Of a DNA stretch of 64,000 bases, positions 18,464 through 28,342 are shown piece after piece. The notes below the pieces were generated by a model. It was not told the DNA's origin, ran no database searches, and saw only the letters and a list, made by a program, of their open reading frames with translations. Within the stretch, counting starts at the first letter, position 1. Each line of letters opens with the position of its first letter. The DNA is from Staphylococcus chromogenes. GTDB taxonomy: Bacteria; Bacillota; Bacilli; Staphylococcales; Staphylococcaceae. The DNA lies in NCBI RefSeq assembly GCF_029024625.1, contig NZ_CP118953.1, forward strand, positions 2,216,009 through 2,280,008, in the 5' to 3' direction. Position numbers and translations under genes: made by a program.

Positions 18464-19987
18464 ATGTTAAATCAAGAGTTAAAACAGCAATTAACACAAC
18501 TACTTGATTTGATGGAAGGTGACGTTGTGTTCAAATTAAGTGCTGGCACGGATGAACACTCTGAAAAATTAAGCAACCTCGTTCAAGAAGTTGCAGAGAT
18601 GTCACCTCGCATCACAGTAGAAAATGCTGATTTAAAACGCACACCAAGTTTCAGTATCAATCGTCCAAATGAAGACACAGGGATTACATTTGCAGGTGTC
18701 CCACTTGGTCACGAATTCAATTCTTTCGTACTTGCTTTATTACAAGTCAGTGGACGTGCACCAAAAGAATCACAATCAGTGATCGATCAAATCAAAGCGA
18801 TCGACAAACCTTTACATTTTGAAACATTCGTCAGCTTAACATGTCAAAAATGTCCTGACGTCGTTCAAGCTTTAAACTTAATGTCAGTGCTTAACCCAAA
18901 CATTACACATACAATGATTGATGGTGCTGTATTTAAAAAAGAAGCTGAAGACATTATGGCGGTCCCAGCTATTTTCTTAAATGGTGAGACATTCGGTAAT
19001 GGTCGTATGACAGTTTCAGATATCTTAAATGAATTAGGCGAAGGTCCTGATGCTTCAGAATTTGAAGGTAAAGAGACATTTGATGTGCTTGTTGTCGGCG
19101 GTGGCCCTGCAAGTGCAAGTGCAGCGATTTACTCAGCACGTAAAGGCTTAAAAACAGGTATCGTCGCTGACCGTATCGGTGGTCAAGTTAACGATACAGC
19201 AGACATCGAAAACTTAATCGGTGTTAAGAAAACAACAGGTCCTGAACTTTCAACAAACTTAGAACAACATATCACTGATTATAATGTTGACGTAATGAAA
19301 GGCGTTCGTGCTGATGAAATTAAGAAAACAGACGAAGGTACTGAAATCACATTAGATAACGGCGCAACTTTAAAAACAAAATCTTTAATCATCGCTACAG
19401 GTGCCCGTTGGCGTCAACTTGGTGTTCCAGGTGAAAGCGAATTTACAAATAAAGGTGTCGCTTACTGCCCTCACTGTGATGGTCCTTTATTCGAAGGTAA
19501 AGATGTTGCTGTTGTAGGTGGCGGTAACTCAGGTGTAGAAGCTGCCATTGACCTTGCAGGAATTTGTAAACATGTCACATTATTCGAATATGGCGATACG
19601 ATGCGTGCAGATTCTGTACTTCAAGAGCGTCTCCATTCATTACCAAATACAACAGTCATTACAAATGCAGCAACTTCTGAAATTACAGGTACTGACCGTG
19701 TGAACGGCATCACGTACACAGACCGTAAAAATGATGAGTCTAAACACATTGAACTTGACGGTGTGTTCGTTCAAATTGGACTTTCACCAAATACAGAATG
19801 GATTGGCGATGCTGTTCAACGTAACCGTATGGGTGAAATCGAAGTGGATAGACTTAACCAAACAAATGTCCCAGGTATTTTTGCGGCTGGTGACTGTACA
19901 GATCAACGCTACAAACAAATTATTATTTCAATGGGATCTGGCGCAAGTGCAGCATTATCTGCCTTTGACTACCTTATCCGTAACTAA
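18464..19987 (+). CDS. ahpF: Alkyl hydroperoxide reductase subunit F (NADH-dependent)
   Basis: FAD disulfide reductase of 507 residues that passes electrons from NADH to AhpC. The N-terminal double thioredoxin-fold domain has the CQKC redox pair (about residue 129). The C-terminal thioredoxin-reductase-like part has VVGGGPASASAAIYSAR for FAD, the CPHC active site and VVGGGNSGVEAAIDLAG for NADH. The ATG at 18464 lies 9 nt after AGGAGG; an in-frame ATG at 18458 would be only 3 nt away. Confidence 0.97.
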   Translation: MLNQELKQQLTQLLDLMEGDVVFKLSAGTDEHSEKLSNLVQEVAEMSPRITVENADLKRTPSFSINRPNEDTGITFAGVPLGHEFNSFVLALLQVSGRAPKESQSVIDQIKAIDKPLHFETFVSLTCQKCPDVVQALNLMSVLNPNITHTMIDGAVFKKEAEDIMAVPAIFLNGETFGNGRMTVSDILNELGEGPDASEFEGKETFDVLVVGGGPASASAAIYSARKGLKTGIVADRIGGQVNDTADIENLIGVKKTTGPELSTNLEQHITDYNVDVMKGVRADEIKKTDEGTEITLDNGATLKTKSLIIATGARWRQLGVPGESEFTNKGVAYCPHCDGPLFEGKDVAVVGGGNSGVEAAIDLAGICKHVTLFEYGDTMRADSVLQERLHSLPNTTVITNAATSEITGTDRVNGITYTDRKNDESKHIELDGVFVQIGLSPNTEWIGDAVQRNRMGEIEVDRLNQTNVPGIFAAGDCTDQRYKQIIISMGSGASAALSAFDYLIRN

Positions 19988-19992
19988 TATAC

Positions 19993-20028
19993 AAAAAGAG
20001 TTGAGACCAACGTCCCAACTCTTTTTTT
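19993..20028 (+). terminator. Terminator after ahpF
   Basis: AAAAAGAGTTG and CAACTCTTTTTTT arms with a short loop. Confidence 0.85.
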
Positions 20029-20198
20029 ACTTTCGACGAAATTTTCTTTTGCGAGCTAAATTTGAGACGACCCCTTTTCTAAACGAACCCTAATGATTAT
20101 GCATAGCAATAACTTTCTACTAATATTTGCCTCTAATATTCCATTCTATTATAATATAAAATTATATTATAAATTTAAATCATTGAGGTTTGAATGTT

Positions 20199-20672
20199 AT
20201 GTCAACAAAATCTATAACCCAAATCAGTGTCATTGCTGCACTACTTACCCTATTTTCGTTATTTAAGCTACCGGCACTATTTCCCGGTTTAGAATTTCAA
20301 CTATCTGCGCCGGTTTCTTTATTAATTTTGGCATTTTTTGGAATAAAGCGTTATTTTATTGGAGGCGTAATTTCTAGTGTTCTTTTGTTAATTATTGGAG
20401 CAGCTAATCCGTTACATCTTTTTATCTCATTTGTTTTTCGCCTCATCGCAATACTCATTGTATACATATCCGGTGTTTCATTACGCAGTCTATGTCTCGC
20501 AAGTTGTGCCGGCACTTTAATTTCACGCATTATTTTAGCAGAGTTTTTACACTTACCTCCGATTTTACTCGTTGCGCATGCATTGCCTGGGGTCCTCTTT
20601 ACACTTTTGGTTGTAAGTACGCTCTATCCTGCCCTTAGCCGTCGCCCTATTATTCAAACGTTATGCAAATAA
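20199..20672 (+). CDS. Small integral membrane protein, ECF S-component-like
   Basis: A 157-residue protein with four to six hydrophobic helices. The opening SITQISVIAALLTLFSLFK, the FIGGVISSVLLLIIG segment and the helix count are like substrate-binding (S) components of ECF vitamin transporters, but no specific vitamin family could be named. An ATG at 20199 lies 10 nt after GAGG; a TTG at 20190 is too close to the ribosome site. It stands alone, convergent with the DUF1002 gene, with a shared inverted repeat between them. Confidence 0.55.
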   Translation: MSTKSITQISVIAALLTLFSLFKLPALFPGLEFQLSAPVSLLILAFFGIKRYFIGGVISSVLLLIIGAANPLHLFISFVFRLIAILIVYISGVSLRSLCLASCAGTLISRIILAEFLHLPPILLVAHALPGVLFTLLVVSTLYPALSRRPIIQTLCK

Positions 20673-20674
20673 AA

Positions 20675-20723
20675 ACGTCAACATAATCAACTGTGAATGA
20701 TACACAATGGATGATGTTGACGT
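20675..20723. terminator. Inverted repeat between convergent genes
   Basis: ACGTCAACAT and ATGTTGACGT are perfect 10-bp arms around a 29-nt loop, followed on the plus strand by ATGATTTTTT. Confidence 0.7.
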
Positions 20724-20731
20724 ATGATTTT

Positions 20732-21682
20732 TTATAGAAAAGAGACTAACCAATGATATAAACTTGTAAAAATCTCTACAATCGCATCCCAAATTTTTTG
20801 TAGGAAATTTCGTGATTCTTCTGTATTCAGTTTTTTCAGTTCGTCGAGTTTATCGCTCGCTTGTTTTTGGATATCCTTTTTAAGCGCGTTGGCTTGTTTT
20901 TGATACGCTTTTGGATCTTGATTAATCACGTCTGATTGAGCCACATTCATCATCAAATTCTGAATGATTGCAATATCATTATCACTTAAAATTTTGTTTA
21001 AATGATTTTCGTGAATAGTCTGATTCACAATGTTTGTAACCGTCGTTTGATTAATTTGCTGGTTATTTTGTTTGGCTTCAGCAATTTGTGATTTCATATC
21101 CGCAATCGCTTGGTTTAAGGCTTCATCAGAATAGCCTTCTTTTTGAGCATTAGCTTCACTAATGTTGGCCAAATCATTCATTTCTTGATGCGCATGTTGA
21201 ATATCTTTTTGGTTTAAGGTGTTGCCTTGCGCTTCATATGCTTTATAAATACCTGTTAATGCGCCTTCGCCCGTCACTGGGTCAATGGCCGCAATTTTAA
21301 TCGTCGCATCTTGTATCCCTGCCGTAATGGCTGCGTTCATATATTGCTCACGTGTGATTCGTGTAATGTTTTCCGGTGTCTCTATTTCTACATCAACCCC
21401 ACGCCCAAACGTTTTCGGCTGAATGTACGCACTTGAATGAATAAAATCATATTCTGTTCCGGTATAACGGATCACATCATTATAATCGACTTTATACGTC
21501 GTCACATCGTTATCCACACCGAGAAGATCTTTGGTTTCATCTAATTGCTTTTGATTTAAATCTGCCCCTTGAATAAAAATATCTTCTTTAGGTTTGTACT
21601 CATTTGCAGCTTCTGCGTTTTGAATGACGCTCGTCGTTAATATAGCGGCTGCAACTCCACTAATGAGTAGTTTCTTATACAT
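20732..21682 (-). CDS. Secreted DUF1002 (YpuA-like) protein
   Basis: A 316-residue exported protein. A signal peptide (positive MYKK, hydrophobic core, cleavage near AEA-AN) occupies residues 1-25. The DUF1002 domain follows, with IPVTGEG-like text (AIDPVTGEGALTGIYKAYEAQG) that is the family hallmark. The second half is glutamine- and lysine-rich and helical, and the C-terminus is hydrophobic (IWDAIVEIFTSLYHWLVSFL), perhaps membrane-associating. Function unknown; homologues are surface-associated in firmicutes. Confidence 0.85.
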   Translation of the reverse strand: MYKKLLISGVAAAILTTSVIQNAEAANEYKPKEDIFIQGADLNQKQLDETKDLLGVDNDVTTYKVDYNDVIRYTGTEYDFIHSSAYIQPKTFGRGVDVEIETPENITRITREQYMNAAITAGIQDATIKIAAIDPVTGEGALTGIYKAYEAQGNTLNQKDIQHAHQEMNDLANISEANAQKEGYSDEALNQAIADMKSQIAEAKQNNQQINQTTVTNIVNQTIHENHLNKILSDNDIAIIQNLMMNVAQSDVINQDPKAYQKQANALKKDIQKQASDKLDELKKLNTEESRNFLQKIWDAIVEIFTSLYHWLVSFL

Positions 21683-21786
21683 GTCTTCACTTCCTTTACA
21701 TTAACATCATTTTAACATGAATTTCGCGCAATTTAATCATTCCTTAGACGTAACACATCGGTGGTTTAAAGCATGATTTTTTCTCA

Positions 21787-21822
21787 CAAAAAAACTGTCG
21801 ACCTTTCCTCATGTCGACAGTT
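21787..21822 (-). terminator. Terminator of bioB
   Basis: ACTGTCGAC/GTCGACAGT stem followed on the minus strand by seven T residues. Confidence 0.85.
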
Positions 21823-21842
21823 TAATCATTTAGCTTTGCATA

Positions 21843-22835
21843 TTATAAAGTTTTCACAGGTTGAGCAGAATCATGGTGATAATCGATTTCATATCCCATA
21901 TCTTTAATCATATCGTAATCCATCTTATTCGGTTGCCCACCTGTAATCAAATAGTCCCCTACGAAAATGGAGTTTGCGACCATGAGCGCGGTAGATTGTA
22001 ATGAGCGTAAATTCACCTCACGTCCACCGGCAATACGAATTTCTTTCGTAGGATTAATAAGTCTGAACAGTGCCAAAATACGTAAACAACGCATCGGTGT
22101 CAGTTGATCCATCTCACCGAATTTCGTCCCTTTAATAGGATGTAAAAAGTTCACCGGAATACTGTCTGCATCAATATCTCTTAAAGCAAATGCCATATCC
22201 ACGATGTCTTGATTCGTCTCTCCCATGCCACAAATGACACCTGAACACGGAGAAATATTGTTGGCTTTCATCGTCTCAATGGTATCCACCCGATCTTGAT
22301 ATGTATGCGTCGTGACGACTTCATCGTGATAATTTGCACTCGTATTTAAGTTATGATTGTAACGATCAACACCTGCCGCTTTCAGTTGTGCGGCTTGTTT
22401 TTCGTTTGCAAGCCCTAAGCACGCACAAATTTTTAGTTGCGGATGTTCTGCTTTGATACGTTCAACTGATGCTGTGATATGATCCACCTCTTTATCACTT
22501 GGACCTCTACCACTCATCACAATACAATATGTCCCTATTTCATTTTCAGCTGCTACTTTAGCTCCTTCTGTAATTTGGTTCTCTGGAATTAAAGCATAGC
22601 GTTGTTTCTCTTTCATTTCACGTGATTGACCACAATAACCGCAATCTTCAGGACAAATCCCACTTTTAGCATTTAAAATCATGTTTAGTTTTACTTTATG
22701 ACCGTAATAATGTTTGCGGAGTTGATAGGCTTCATGCACAAGCTCCATCGTATCCAATGTATCATCAACAAATAAGTCATAGGCTTCTTGTGGGGATAAG
22801 GGCATGCCTTGTAAAATGCGCGTTGCTAAATTCAT
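21843..22835 (-). CDS. bioB: Biotin synthase
   Basis: Radical-SAM enzyme that inserts sulfur into dethiobiotin, the last biotin step. The 330 residues hold the CPEDCGYC cluster motif binding the [4Fe-4S]/SAM centre, the YNHNLNTS block, and the R in [11 protein letters not shown] that ligates the [2Fe-2S] cluster. A TGAGGAGG ribosome site precedes the ATG. It stands alone with a BirA-type operator upstream and its own terminator; other biotin genes are not in this window. Confidence 0.96.
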   Translation of the reverse strand: MNLATRILQGMPLSPQEAYDLFVDDTLDTMELVHEAYQLRKHYYGHKVKLNMILNAKSGICPEDCGYCGQSREMKEKQRYALIPENQITEGAKVAAENEIGTYCIVMSGRGPSDKEVDHITASVERIKAEHPQLKICACLGLANEKQAAQLKAAGVDRYNHNLNTSANYHDEVVTTHTYQDRVDTIETMKANNISPCSGVICGMGETNQDIVDMAFALRDIDADSIPVNFLHPIKGTKFGEMDQLTPMRCLRILALFRLINPTKEIRIAGGREVNLRSLQSTALMVANSIFVGDYLITGGQPNKMDYDMIKDMGYEIDYHHDSAQPVKTL

Positions 22836-22871
22836 ATTAAAACCTCCTCATCTATAGGACAGTATAGCATA

Positions 22872-22903
22872 ATTGTAAACAAAATTATAAATAAGTTTAC
22901 AAT
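22872..22903. promoter_or_regulatory. BirA operator of bioB
   Basis: ATTGTAAAC and GTTTACAAT are perfect 9-bp arms separated by 14 bp, matching the firmicute biotin-repressor site wwTGTwAAC-N14-16-GTTwACAww. It lies 37 bp upstream of bioB, overlapping a TATACT-type -10. Confidence 0.85.
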
Positions 22904-22920
22904 AGGCCATTCAATATAAA

Positions 22921-22978
22921 ACAACCTATACAAATCATGTCTACCGTAGAATTTCGGTTGTCATTTGCATAGGTTGCT
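22921..22978 (-). terminator. Terminator of the glycerate/two-component operon
   Basis: ACAACCTATACAAAT and ATTTGCATAGGTTG arms form a long stem; on the minus strand it is followed by TTTTAT. It lies just after the PepSY gene. Confidence 0.65.
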
Positions 22979-22995
22979 CATTTAACGTCACGATG

Positions 22996-23661
22996 TTAAT
23001 CATCGTCCCAATCGTCATCATCGTCTTCTGTAGGTGTTGATGGGGGCTGTAATGTATTTTGAGGAGGTGCCATTTCGTTTGAAGGAGCGACTGTAGTTGG
23101 GTTGTTCTGTGGAGAAGATACAGTTGCTTCTTCTTGTGGTGTAGCGTCTCCTCTCGTAAACCATGAAACCGATGTGACTTTGCCCGTCATTCGATTCACC
23201 ATAACATTCGCCCCTTCAGCTGTATTCACATGTTGCGTCACCGCATAATGTTCTGTTTGCTTAGATTGATGGCGTTTAATGGCGACAAACGTCCCACCCA
23301 CATGTTTTTTAGCAATGTCTTTGGCTTGTTTTTCATTTATTTTCGATTGTTTAACTTTGTCTTGTTTCGTCTTTTTAGAAGGGCTGGATTTGATTTTTGT
23401 TATTTTTTTCACCGCTTCTTTTTTACGATCAATCACAATATGATATTCAGCATCTGCACTCACTAATTTAACTTCGAATTCTGAATCACCATTTCGAGGG
23501 TGTATTTCTTTAACTTTCCCCTCATAACGTTTTTCGACTAATTTTTGTGCATTCTCTTTGCTCATGTAACTTTGATGCGCATTTGCGTAAATCATCATTC
23601 CTAATAAGAGGGTGAGTATGAGACTAATAACGATAATAATAATTTTAATAAATGGTTTCAT
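22996..23661 (-). CDS. Membrane-anchored PepSY-domain protein
   Basis: A 221-residue extracytoplasmic protein with one N-terminal membrane helix (residues 5-27). Two PepSY-like modules follow (SKENAQKLVEKRYEGKVKEI and INEKQAKDIAKKHVGGTFVA), then a proline/threonine-rich linker and an acidic tail of nine aspartates in DDDDDWDDD. PepSY proteins beside two-component systems are thought to modulate the sensor or surface proteases. It overlaps the kinase gene by 17 bp. The gene order regulator-kinase-PepSY resembles B. subtilis ykoGHI. Confidence 0.78.
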   Translation of the reverse strand: MKPFIKIIIIVISLILTLLLGMMIYANAHQSYMSKENAQKLVEKRYEGKVKEIHPRNGDSEFEVKLVSADAEYHIVIDRKKEAVKKITKIKSSPSKKTKQDKVKQSKINEKQAKDIAKKHVGGTFVAIKRHQSKQTEHYAVTQHVNTAEGANVMVNRMTGKVTSVSWFTRGDATPQEEATVSSPQNNPTTVAPSNEMAPPQNTLQPPSTPTEDDDDDWDDD

Positions 23662-25015
23662 GAGGGCCTCCTTTTGGAATGATTAACGTAAACGTCGTGC
23701 CGACATTCACTTGACTCTTCACTTGAATGTCAATGTGCTGTTGCTGTGAGATTTCTCGAGCAATAGAGAGGCCGAGTCCCGATCCTCCTGTTTTGCGTGA
23801 GCGTGCTTTATCAACACGATAAAAACGTGTGAAAATATGTGGTAACTCTTCTTCAGGGATACCAATCCCATCATCGGCTATGGATAACACCAAATTTGAT
23901 TTTGTTTCTATCAGTGTTAGTGCAATACATGTCCGGCCATATTTATGCGCATTGTCCATAAAAATATGCAATAACTGTTTAAAAGAAGGGACATCAAGAC
24001 AGACTTCACTCGAATGTGTTTGATTATAGAATTTTAATGTTTGTGGATACACGTTGGCCATTCTTTTAACTAATTCATTCACGATATCTGCCACATTCAC
24101 CTTTTCTAGACGTCTTTCCGTCTTATTTTCTGTAATTTGCGCAAAGTAAAGCAATTGTTCTGTCAGGTATTTCATTTTTTGCGCTTCATCGTGAATGGCA
24201 TGAATACTTTCATCAAGAGTTTTCGCATCTTTTTTACCGAAGCGTTTTAACATTTGGCTGTAGGAACTGATTACTGTAATCGGTGTTTTGAGCTCATGTG
24301 AAGCATTCATGATAAAAGCCCGTTGTTTCTCATCATGTTCTCCTAGCTTTGTCATCATTTCATTAAATGCCGTCGACAACACCTTTAATTCATAAGAATC
24401 ATTTTTATGCACTGGGACAGGGCGATAATCTTTCGTTTCTTTCGTCTCTTTAATATGTTGAATCAGTTTTAAAATCGGACCGGTAATAATACGCGTCATC
24501 ACATTATTAATATAAAAAATTAGAACCAAAATGAATAACGTTGAACCGATTAAGATCCATTTCAATATTTGAAATGTCTCGTACTTGAAGTCTACGTTTT
24601 CATACAATTGTAGATTAACCACTTCACCATTTTTCCATACGATCGGTAACGATACCATCGCAAAATGATGCCCTTTATAAGCGATGGTCTTTTTGTATTG
24701 GTTCGCTTGATAATCTTGTTCCATATTGTTATACGAGACGTCGGTTGTAAATTTGACGATAGCAATATTATCTTGATTTACGACACTGATATAACCATCA
24801 GATAAAATATAGCCATGATTCATAATTTCTGCATTTGTTTGATTTTCCGACGACTTAATTTCTTCCATAATGTTGATGCTACGATTTTCCAACTGATTCA
24901 ATTCAGAAGCGAGCGCATAATGTTTAAACATGAAATAAACAAGAATGTTCACACAAATCACGACGATGACCGTCATTAATGTAATGTAAAGTTGTATTCG
25001 CGTTCTTAAGCGCAT
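23645..25015 (-). CDS. Sensor histidine kinase, ArlS/YkoH-like
   Basis: Membrane kinase of 456 residues. A helix at about 10-32, an extracellular sensing loop to about 150, and a second helix at about 151-170 are followed by a HAMP linker, the phospho-acceptor His240 in NASHELKTP, and a catalytic domain with the N-box DNAHKYG, G1 DDGIGIP and G2 GGSGLGLSI. All catalytic motifs are intact. It starts 4 nt after the response regulator stop. The signal is unknown; its operon suggests glycerate or a related carboxylate, but ArlS-like kinases usually sense envelope or metabolic state. Confidence 0.88.
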   Translation of the reverse strand: MRLRTRIQLYITLMTVIVVICVNILVYFMFKHYALASELNQLENRSINIMEEIKSSENQTNAEIMNHGYILSDGYISVVNQDNIAIVKFTTDVSYNNMEQDYQANQYKKTIAYKGHHFAMVSLPIVWKNGEVVNLQLYENVDFKYETFQILKWILIGSTLFILVLIFYINNVMTRIITGPILKLIQHIKETKETKDYRPVPVHKNDSYELKVLSTAFNEMMTKLGEHDEKQRAFIMNASHELKTPITVISSYSQMLKRFGKKDAKTLDESIHAIHDEAQKMKYLTEQLLYFAQITENKTERRLEKVNVADIVNELVKRMANVYPQTLKFYNQTHSSEVCLDVPSFKQLLHIFMDNAHKYGRTCIALTLIETKSNLVLSIADDGIGIPEEELPHIFTRFYRVDKARSRKTGGSGLGLSIAREISQQQHIDIQVKSQVNVGTTFTLIIPKGGPHETIY

Positions 25016-25019
25016 TCGA

Positions 25020-25697
25020 TCAATCCTTTATCATATATCCATAACCACGGACACTCGAAATCAAGGACGGTTTGGATTGGTCTAATTTTTTTCTGAGATG
25101 GCGTACATATACATCAACAACATTTGTATCCCCTTGATAGTCATAAGCCCATACCTTGGCGATGATTTGGTCTCGCTCTAAAGCTTGATTTTTATTTTCT
25201 AATAAGTACACGAGCAATTCATATTCTTTCGGCGTCAAGTTGACCAACGTGCCTTCTCGGTAGACTTCTCGTGCACTTGTGTCTACCTGTATATGACGAT
25301 GCGAGAACACGCGCTTCGTTTCTTGCATGTGTGGCGCTCTATCTTTCAAATGTACACGGATACGCGCCAGTAATTCTTCTATTTCAAAGGGTTTTGTCAT
25401 ATAATCATTTGCGCCTGAATCTAATCCGCCTACTTTATCCATTACCGCGTCTCGTGCAGTGAGCATGATGACTTTCACTTGCGTATCTTTTTTGCGAATA
25501 CGACGTAGCACTTCTAACCCATTAAGTTCAGGCAACATCACATCTAGTAAAATCAAGTCAAATTGATGGTCTTCAAATTGTTGTAAAGCCTCTTTACCGG
25601 TATATGCAATGGAGACTTCATATTCTGCAAATTCAAGCTCCAATTGCAATACGCGGGCAATTTTTTCATCATCTTCTACAATTAAAATATGATTCAT
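25020..25697 (-). CDS. OmpR-family response regulator
   Basis: A 225-residue regulator with a receiver domain (acidic pocket EDD at residues 8-10, phospho-acceptor Asp52, switch Thr80, Lys102) and a winged-helix effector domain (NLTPKEYELLVYLLEN, then DVYVRHLRKKLD and VRGYGYMI). It is transcribed 9 bp after the SLC13 transporter and immediately before its kinase. Three 11-bp tandem repeats upstream of the operon (28381-28413) are a plausible binding site. It is close to ArlR and YkoG in sequence. Confidence 0.9.
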   Translation of the reverse strand: MNHILIVEDDEKIARVLQLELEFAEYEVSIAYTGKEALQQFEDHQFDLILLDVMLPELNGLEVLRRIRKKDTQVKVIMLTARDAVMDKVGGLDSGANDYMTKPFEIEELLARIRVHLKDRAPHMQETKRVFSHRHIQVDTSAREVYREGTLVNLTPKEYELLVYLLENKNQALERDQIIAKVWAYDYQGDTNVVDVYVRHLRKKLDQSKPSLISSVRGYGYMIKD

Positions 25698-25706
25698 AGT
25701 AGCCTC

Positions 25707-27098
25707 CTACTTTAAATGTAATCCCATAAATTGCCAGTATACGAAATACATGATTATCATCAAGCCAATGTATAATGGCATTAAATATAAACTGACTTGC
25801 GCCAATTGTTTCGTCGTATAAGGACGTGGTTCTAATTCATAAAAAATAAGTAGCGCCTTAGAACTTACTGGAAAAGTCACACAATAATTCATCCCTATGA
25901 GCGCAATAAACACAATGGCAACAGGATTTAAACTGAGTAATTGGGCCAATAATATAAAGGCAGGGATTAAAACGACCGCTCTTGTCGTATGACTCGTAAT
26001 CAACAAATGGGAAAGCACACTGACCGTACTCAACAATAAAACTAAAAACCATTCATGTGCGATGGGTAACGCTTTTATCGTATGCATCATTTGGTTTTGA
26101 AAATAATCAACGACTTGATATTTTACAAGCAATTCTCCTAATACTGTGGCACTCGCTACAAAAAAGATTAAACTCCATGACACTTTTTTGAGTGCTTCAT
26201 TCCATCCAATTAAATTCAATTGAGGTAAAAGCATGATTAAACTCATTGCGATGGTGACAAATGCAATATCGAAACCGTGGATTGATTCTGTTAGCCAAAG
26301 CAACATCGTGATCCCAATGAGAACAGCAGCCGTTTTTTCTTTCGACGTTAAAGGACGCTTCTCTGTATGTACGGTCTTAGTTGAAGATTGAATAGGTGAT
26401 ATGGACTGTGGTTGAATATGCCACCACAACACCATAACGGTAATCACACTGATTAATAACGCAAAAGGCAATCCCCATATTAAAAATGACAGATAGCTTA
26501 TGCGCTGCTCCGTTTGTCCTTCCAAAATACTCACACCAATCAGATGACTCCCTGCACCTATTAACGTGGCATTCGTCAGCATCAGTATCATTATCGGAAT
26601 CAACATCCCAAAAAATGTTTTATATTTTGGGAATTGGACTTGTAACGCTTGAAATATAGGCATAAAAGCCGCGGCACGACTGGACGTCGATGGAATGGTA
26701 AATGTCATACATAATACAGTCACGATAATAAAGAGGACAGCACGTAATTGCGTCTGACAATGTCTCGCCATCCATGCGACTAAGCGCTCTAATAAACCAC
26801 TCTTTTCAATGACGGCACTAATAATAAAAGCACCAATCATAAGCCACACAATGGGTTGTTCGAACGCTTGGAACAACATCGTTTCTGGTATACCTAATAA
26901 TATTGCGATGACTAGACACAACATGCCCACTAATCCTGCCGGAACTTTTGATAGGACAAATAAACCAAGTGCCAATATAAAGCACATAAGACTGACTTTA
27001 CCAAGGTAACTCAATTCCATTACGCCGAAAATATATAAAGAGGTAAGTAGGAAAATCAACCAAGCAATCAGCTGGGTAAAAGACACATTAACTTGCAT
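25707..27098 (-). CDS. SLC13/DASS-family anion transporter, probable glycerate uptake
   Basis: A 463-residue permease with about 11-12 helices. The TIPSTSSRAAAFMPI and SHTTRAVVLIPAF segments are the two serine/threonine-rich cation/substrate hairpins of divalent anion:sodium symporters. The gene overlaps the end of the glycerate kinase gene by 11 bp, so uptake of glycerate or tartronate is the simplest proposal; a dicarboxylate remains possible. The start has only a weak ribosome site, consistent with coupling to the upstream gene. Confidence 0.78.
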   Translation of the reverse strand: MQVNVSFTQLIAWLIFLLTSLYIFGVMELSYLGKVSLMCFILALGLFVLSKVPAGLVGMLCLVIAILLGIPETMLFQAFEQPIVWLMIGAFIISAVIEKSGLLERLVAWMARHCQTQLRAVLFIIVTVLCMTFTIPSTSSRAAAFMPIFQALQVQFPKYKTFFGMLIPIMILMLTNATLIGAGSHLIGVSILEGQTEQRISYLSFLIWGLPFALLISVITVMVLWWHIQPQSISPIQSSTKTVHTEKRPLTSKEKTAAVLIGITMLLWLTESIHGFDIAFVTIAMSLIMLLPQLNLIGWNEALKKVSWSLIFFVASATVLGELLVKYQVVDYFQNQMMHTIKALPIAHEWFLVLLLSTVSVLSHLLITSHTTRAVVLIPAFILLAQLLSLNPVAIVFIALIGMNYCVTFPVSSKALLIFYELEPRPYTTKQLAQVSLYLMPLYIGLMIIMYFVYWQFMGLHLK

Positions 27099-28308
27099 CG
27101 TGTACGGCTACTTTCTCGTCTTGAAAGACATCATCATTGTCTTCATCTTGTATTGATTGAGACATGGACATACCTATTGAAATATAACGAATCGCACTTT
27201 CTGCACTGCCTTCAAGCCATTTTTCAGCATCTTCAATCGCATTTTCTAACGTCGCTGGACATGGAATAATACTAGAAAAGGCATCAATACCACTTTGATA
27301 ATTAATTTTCGCATTTGTCCCAATCGTTCCCGCAAAAGCAATAACGGGTTTATCGTAATTTTTAGCGATACGGGCAACTTCAGATGGAATTTTGCCATTC
27401 GGTGTTTGGTAGTCAATACAACCTTCCGCGGTAATCACGATGTCACTTTGGGCGATCGCCTCTTCCACATCAATGTAATCCATAATAATATCAAAGCGCG
27501 GGTGTAGTTGTGCATGCGCGAAAGCCATTAATCCAGCGCCTAAGCCACCCGATGCACCTGAGCCTTCTACTGTACGAAGATTTTTCCCGGTTTGACGCTC
27601 AATCAACGTCGCTAAATGTTCTAAGTTCATAGATAAATGTTCGACCTCTTCAGGCGTTGCGCCTTTTTGAGGGCCAAACACCCGGGCCACCCCGTGTTCT
27701 CCACATAAGACATTCGTCCAATTGACGGCTACATCAATTTGCATCTCTTGCAAGCGCGAATCAATTTGAGATAAATCCATTTCTGCAATTTTATGAATAT
27801 CCGCTCCACCTTGAATATGGATACGATTTTGTTGATGATCATACAGTTTGACGCCAATCGCTTGCGCCATCCCGATACCTCCATCGGAAGTCCCTGAATC
27901 ACCACAGCCAATTAAAATACGGTCTATACCATAATCTAATGCTTTAATGAGTGTTTCACCGACCCCATACGTTGTCGTATACAGCGGATTACGTTGATTT
28001 TGTGGGACATGCCGTAATCCCGCAATCGCTGCCATTTCAATCACTGCAATAGTTTGACCTTTCTCTTTAAAAATCCCGAAAAATGAGGAAATAGGTTCGC
28101 CTACAGGGCCTGTCACTTCTGTCTCAATTTTATAGCCCTTTTTCACCTTAATCATCGTTTCGACAAACCCTTCGCCCCCATCAACCATCGGGATAACTTG
28201 AATGTCCTCATTCGGCACAACATTGCGAATTCCTTTTTCAATCGCATAGCCGACTTCTTCTGCACTTAAACTCTCTTTAAATCCTGAAGGAATAATTGTA
28301 TATTTCAT
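27088..28308 (-). CDS. glxK: Glycerate kinase (GlxK/GarK family)
   Basis: Phosphorylates glycerate with ATP to feed glycolysis. The N-terminus IIPSGFKESLSAEEV, the MVDGGEGFVETM block, IGCGDSGTSDGGIGMAQAIG and GSGASGGLGAGL are signatures of glycerate kinase type I. At 406 residues it is slightly longer than usual; the last about 30 residues are an acidic tail (QDEDNDDVFQDEK). A GGGGAGTG ribosome site precedes the ATG. It is the first gene of a five-gene operon: kinase, transporter, response regulator, sensor, PepSY. Whether 2- or 3-phosphoglycerate is made cannot be told. Confidence 0.9.
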   Translation of the reverse strand: MKYTIIPSGFKESLSAEEVGYAIEKGIRNVVPNEDIQVIPMVDGGEGFVETMIKVKKGYKIETEVTGPVGEPISSFFGIFKEKGQTIAVIEMAAIAGLRHVPQNQRNPLYTTTYGVGETLIKALDYGIDRILIGCGDSGTSDGGIGMAQAIGVKLYDHQQNRIHIQGGADIHKIAEMDLSQIDSRLQEMQIDVAVNWTNVLCGEHGVARVFGPQKGATPEEVEHLSMNLEHLATLIERQTGKNLRTVEGSGASGGLGAGLMAFAHAQLHPRFDIIMDYIDVEEAIAQSDIVITAEGCIDYQTPNGKIPSEVARIAKNYDKPVIAFAGTIGTNAKINYQSGIDAFSSIIPCPATLENAIEDAEKWLEGSAESAIRYISIGMSMSQSIQDEDNDDVFQDEKVAVHDAS

Positions 28309-28342
28309 CGTCTAACACTCCCCTATTAACGCCCTAGCAAAT

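Noticed and set aside
22608..22624. TTTCACGTGA string in bioB as a parS site
   Set aside because: Only about 11 of 16 positions match parS, and it lies in codons conserved for biotin synthase.
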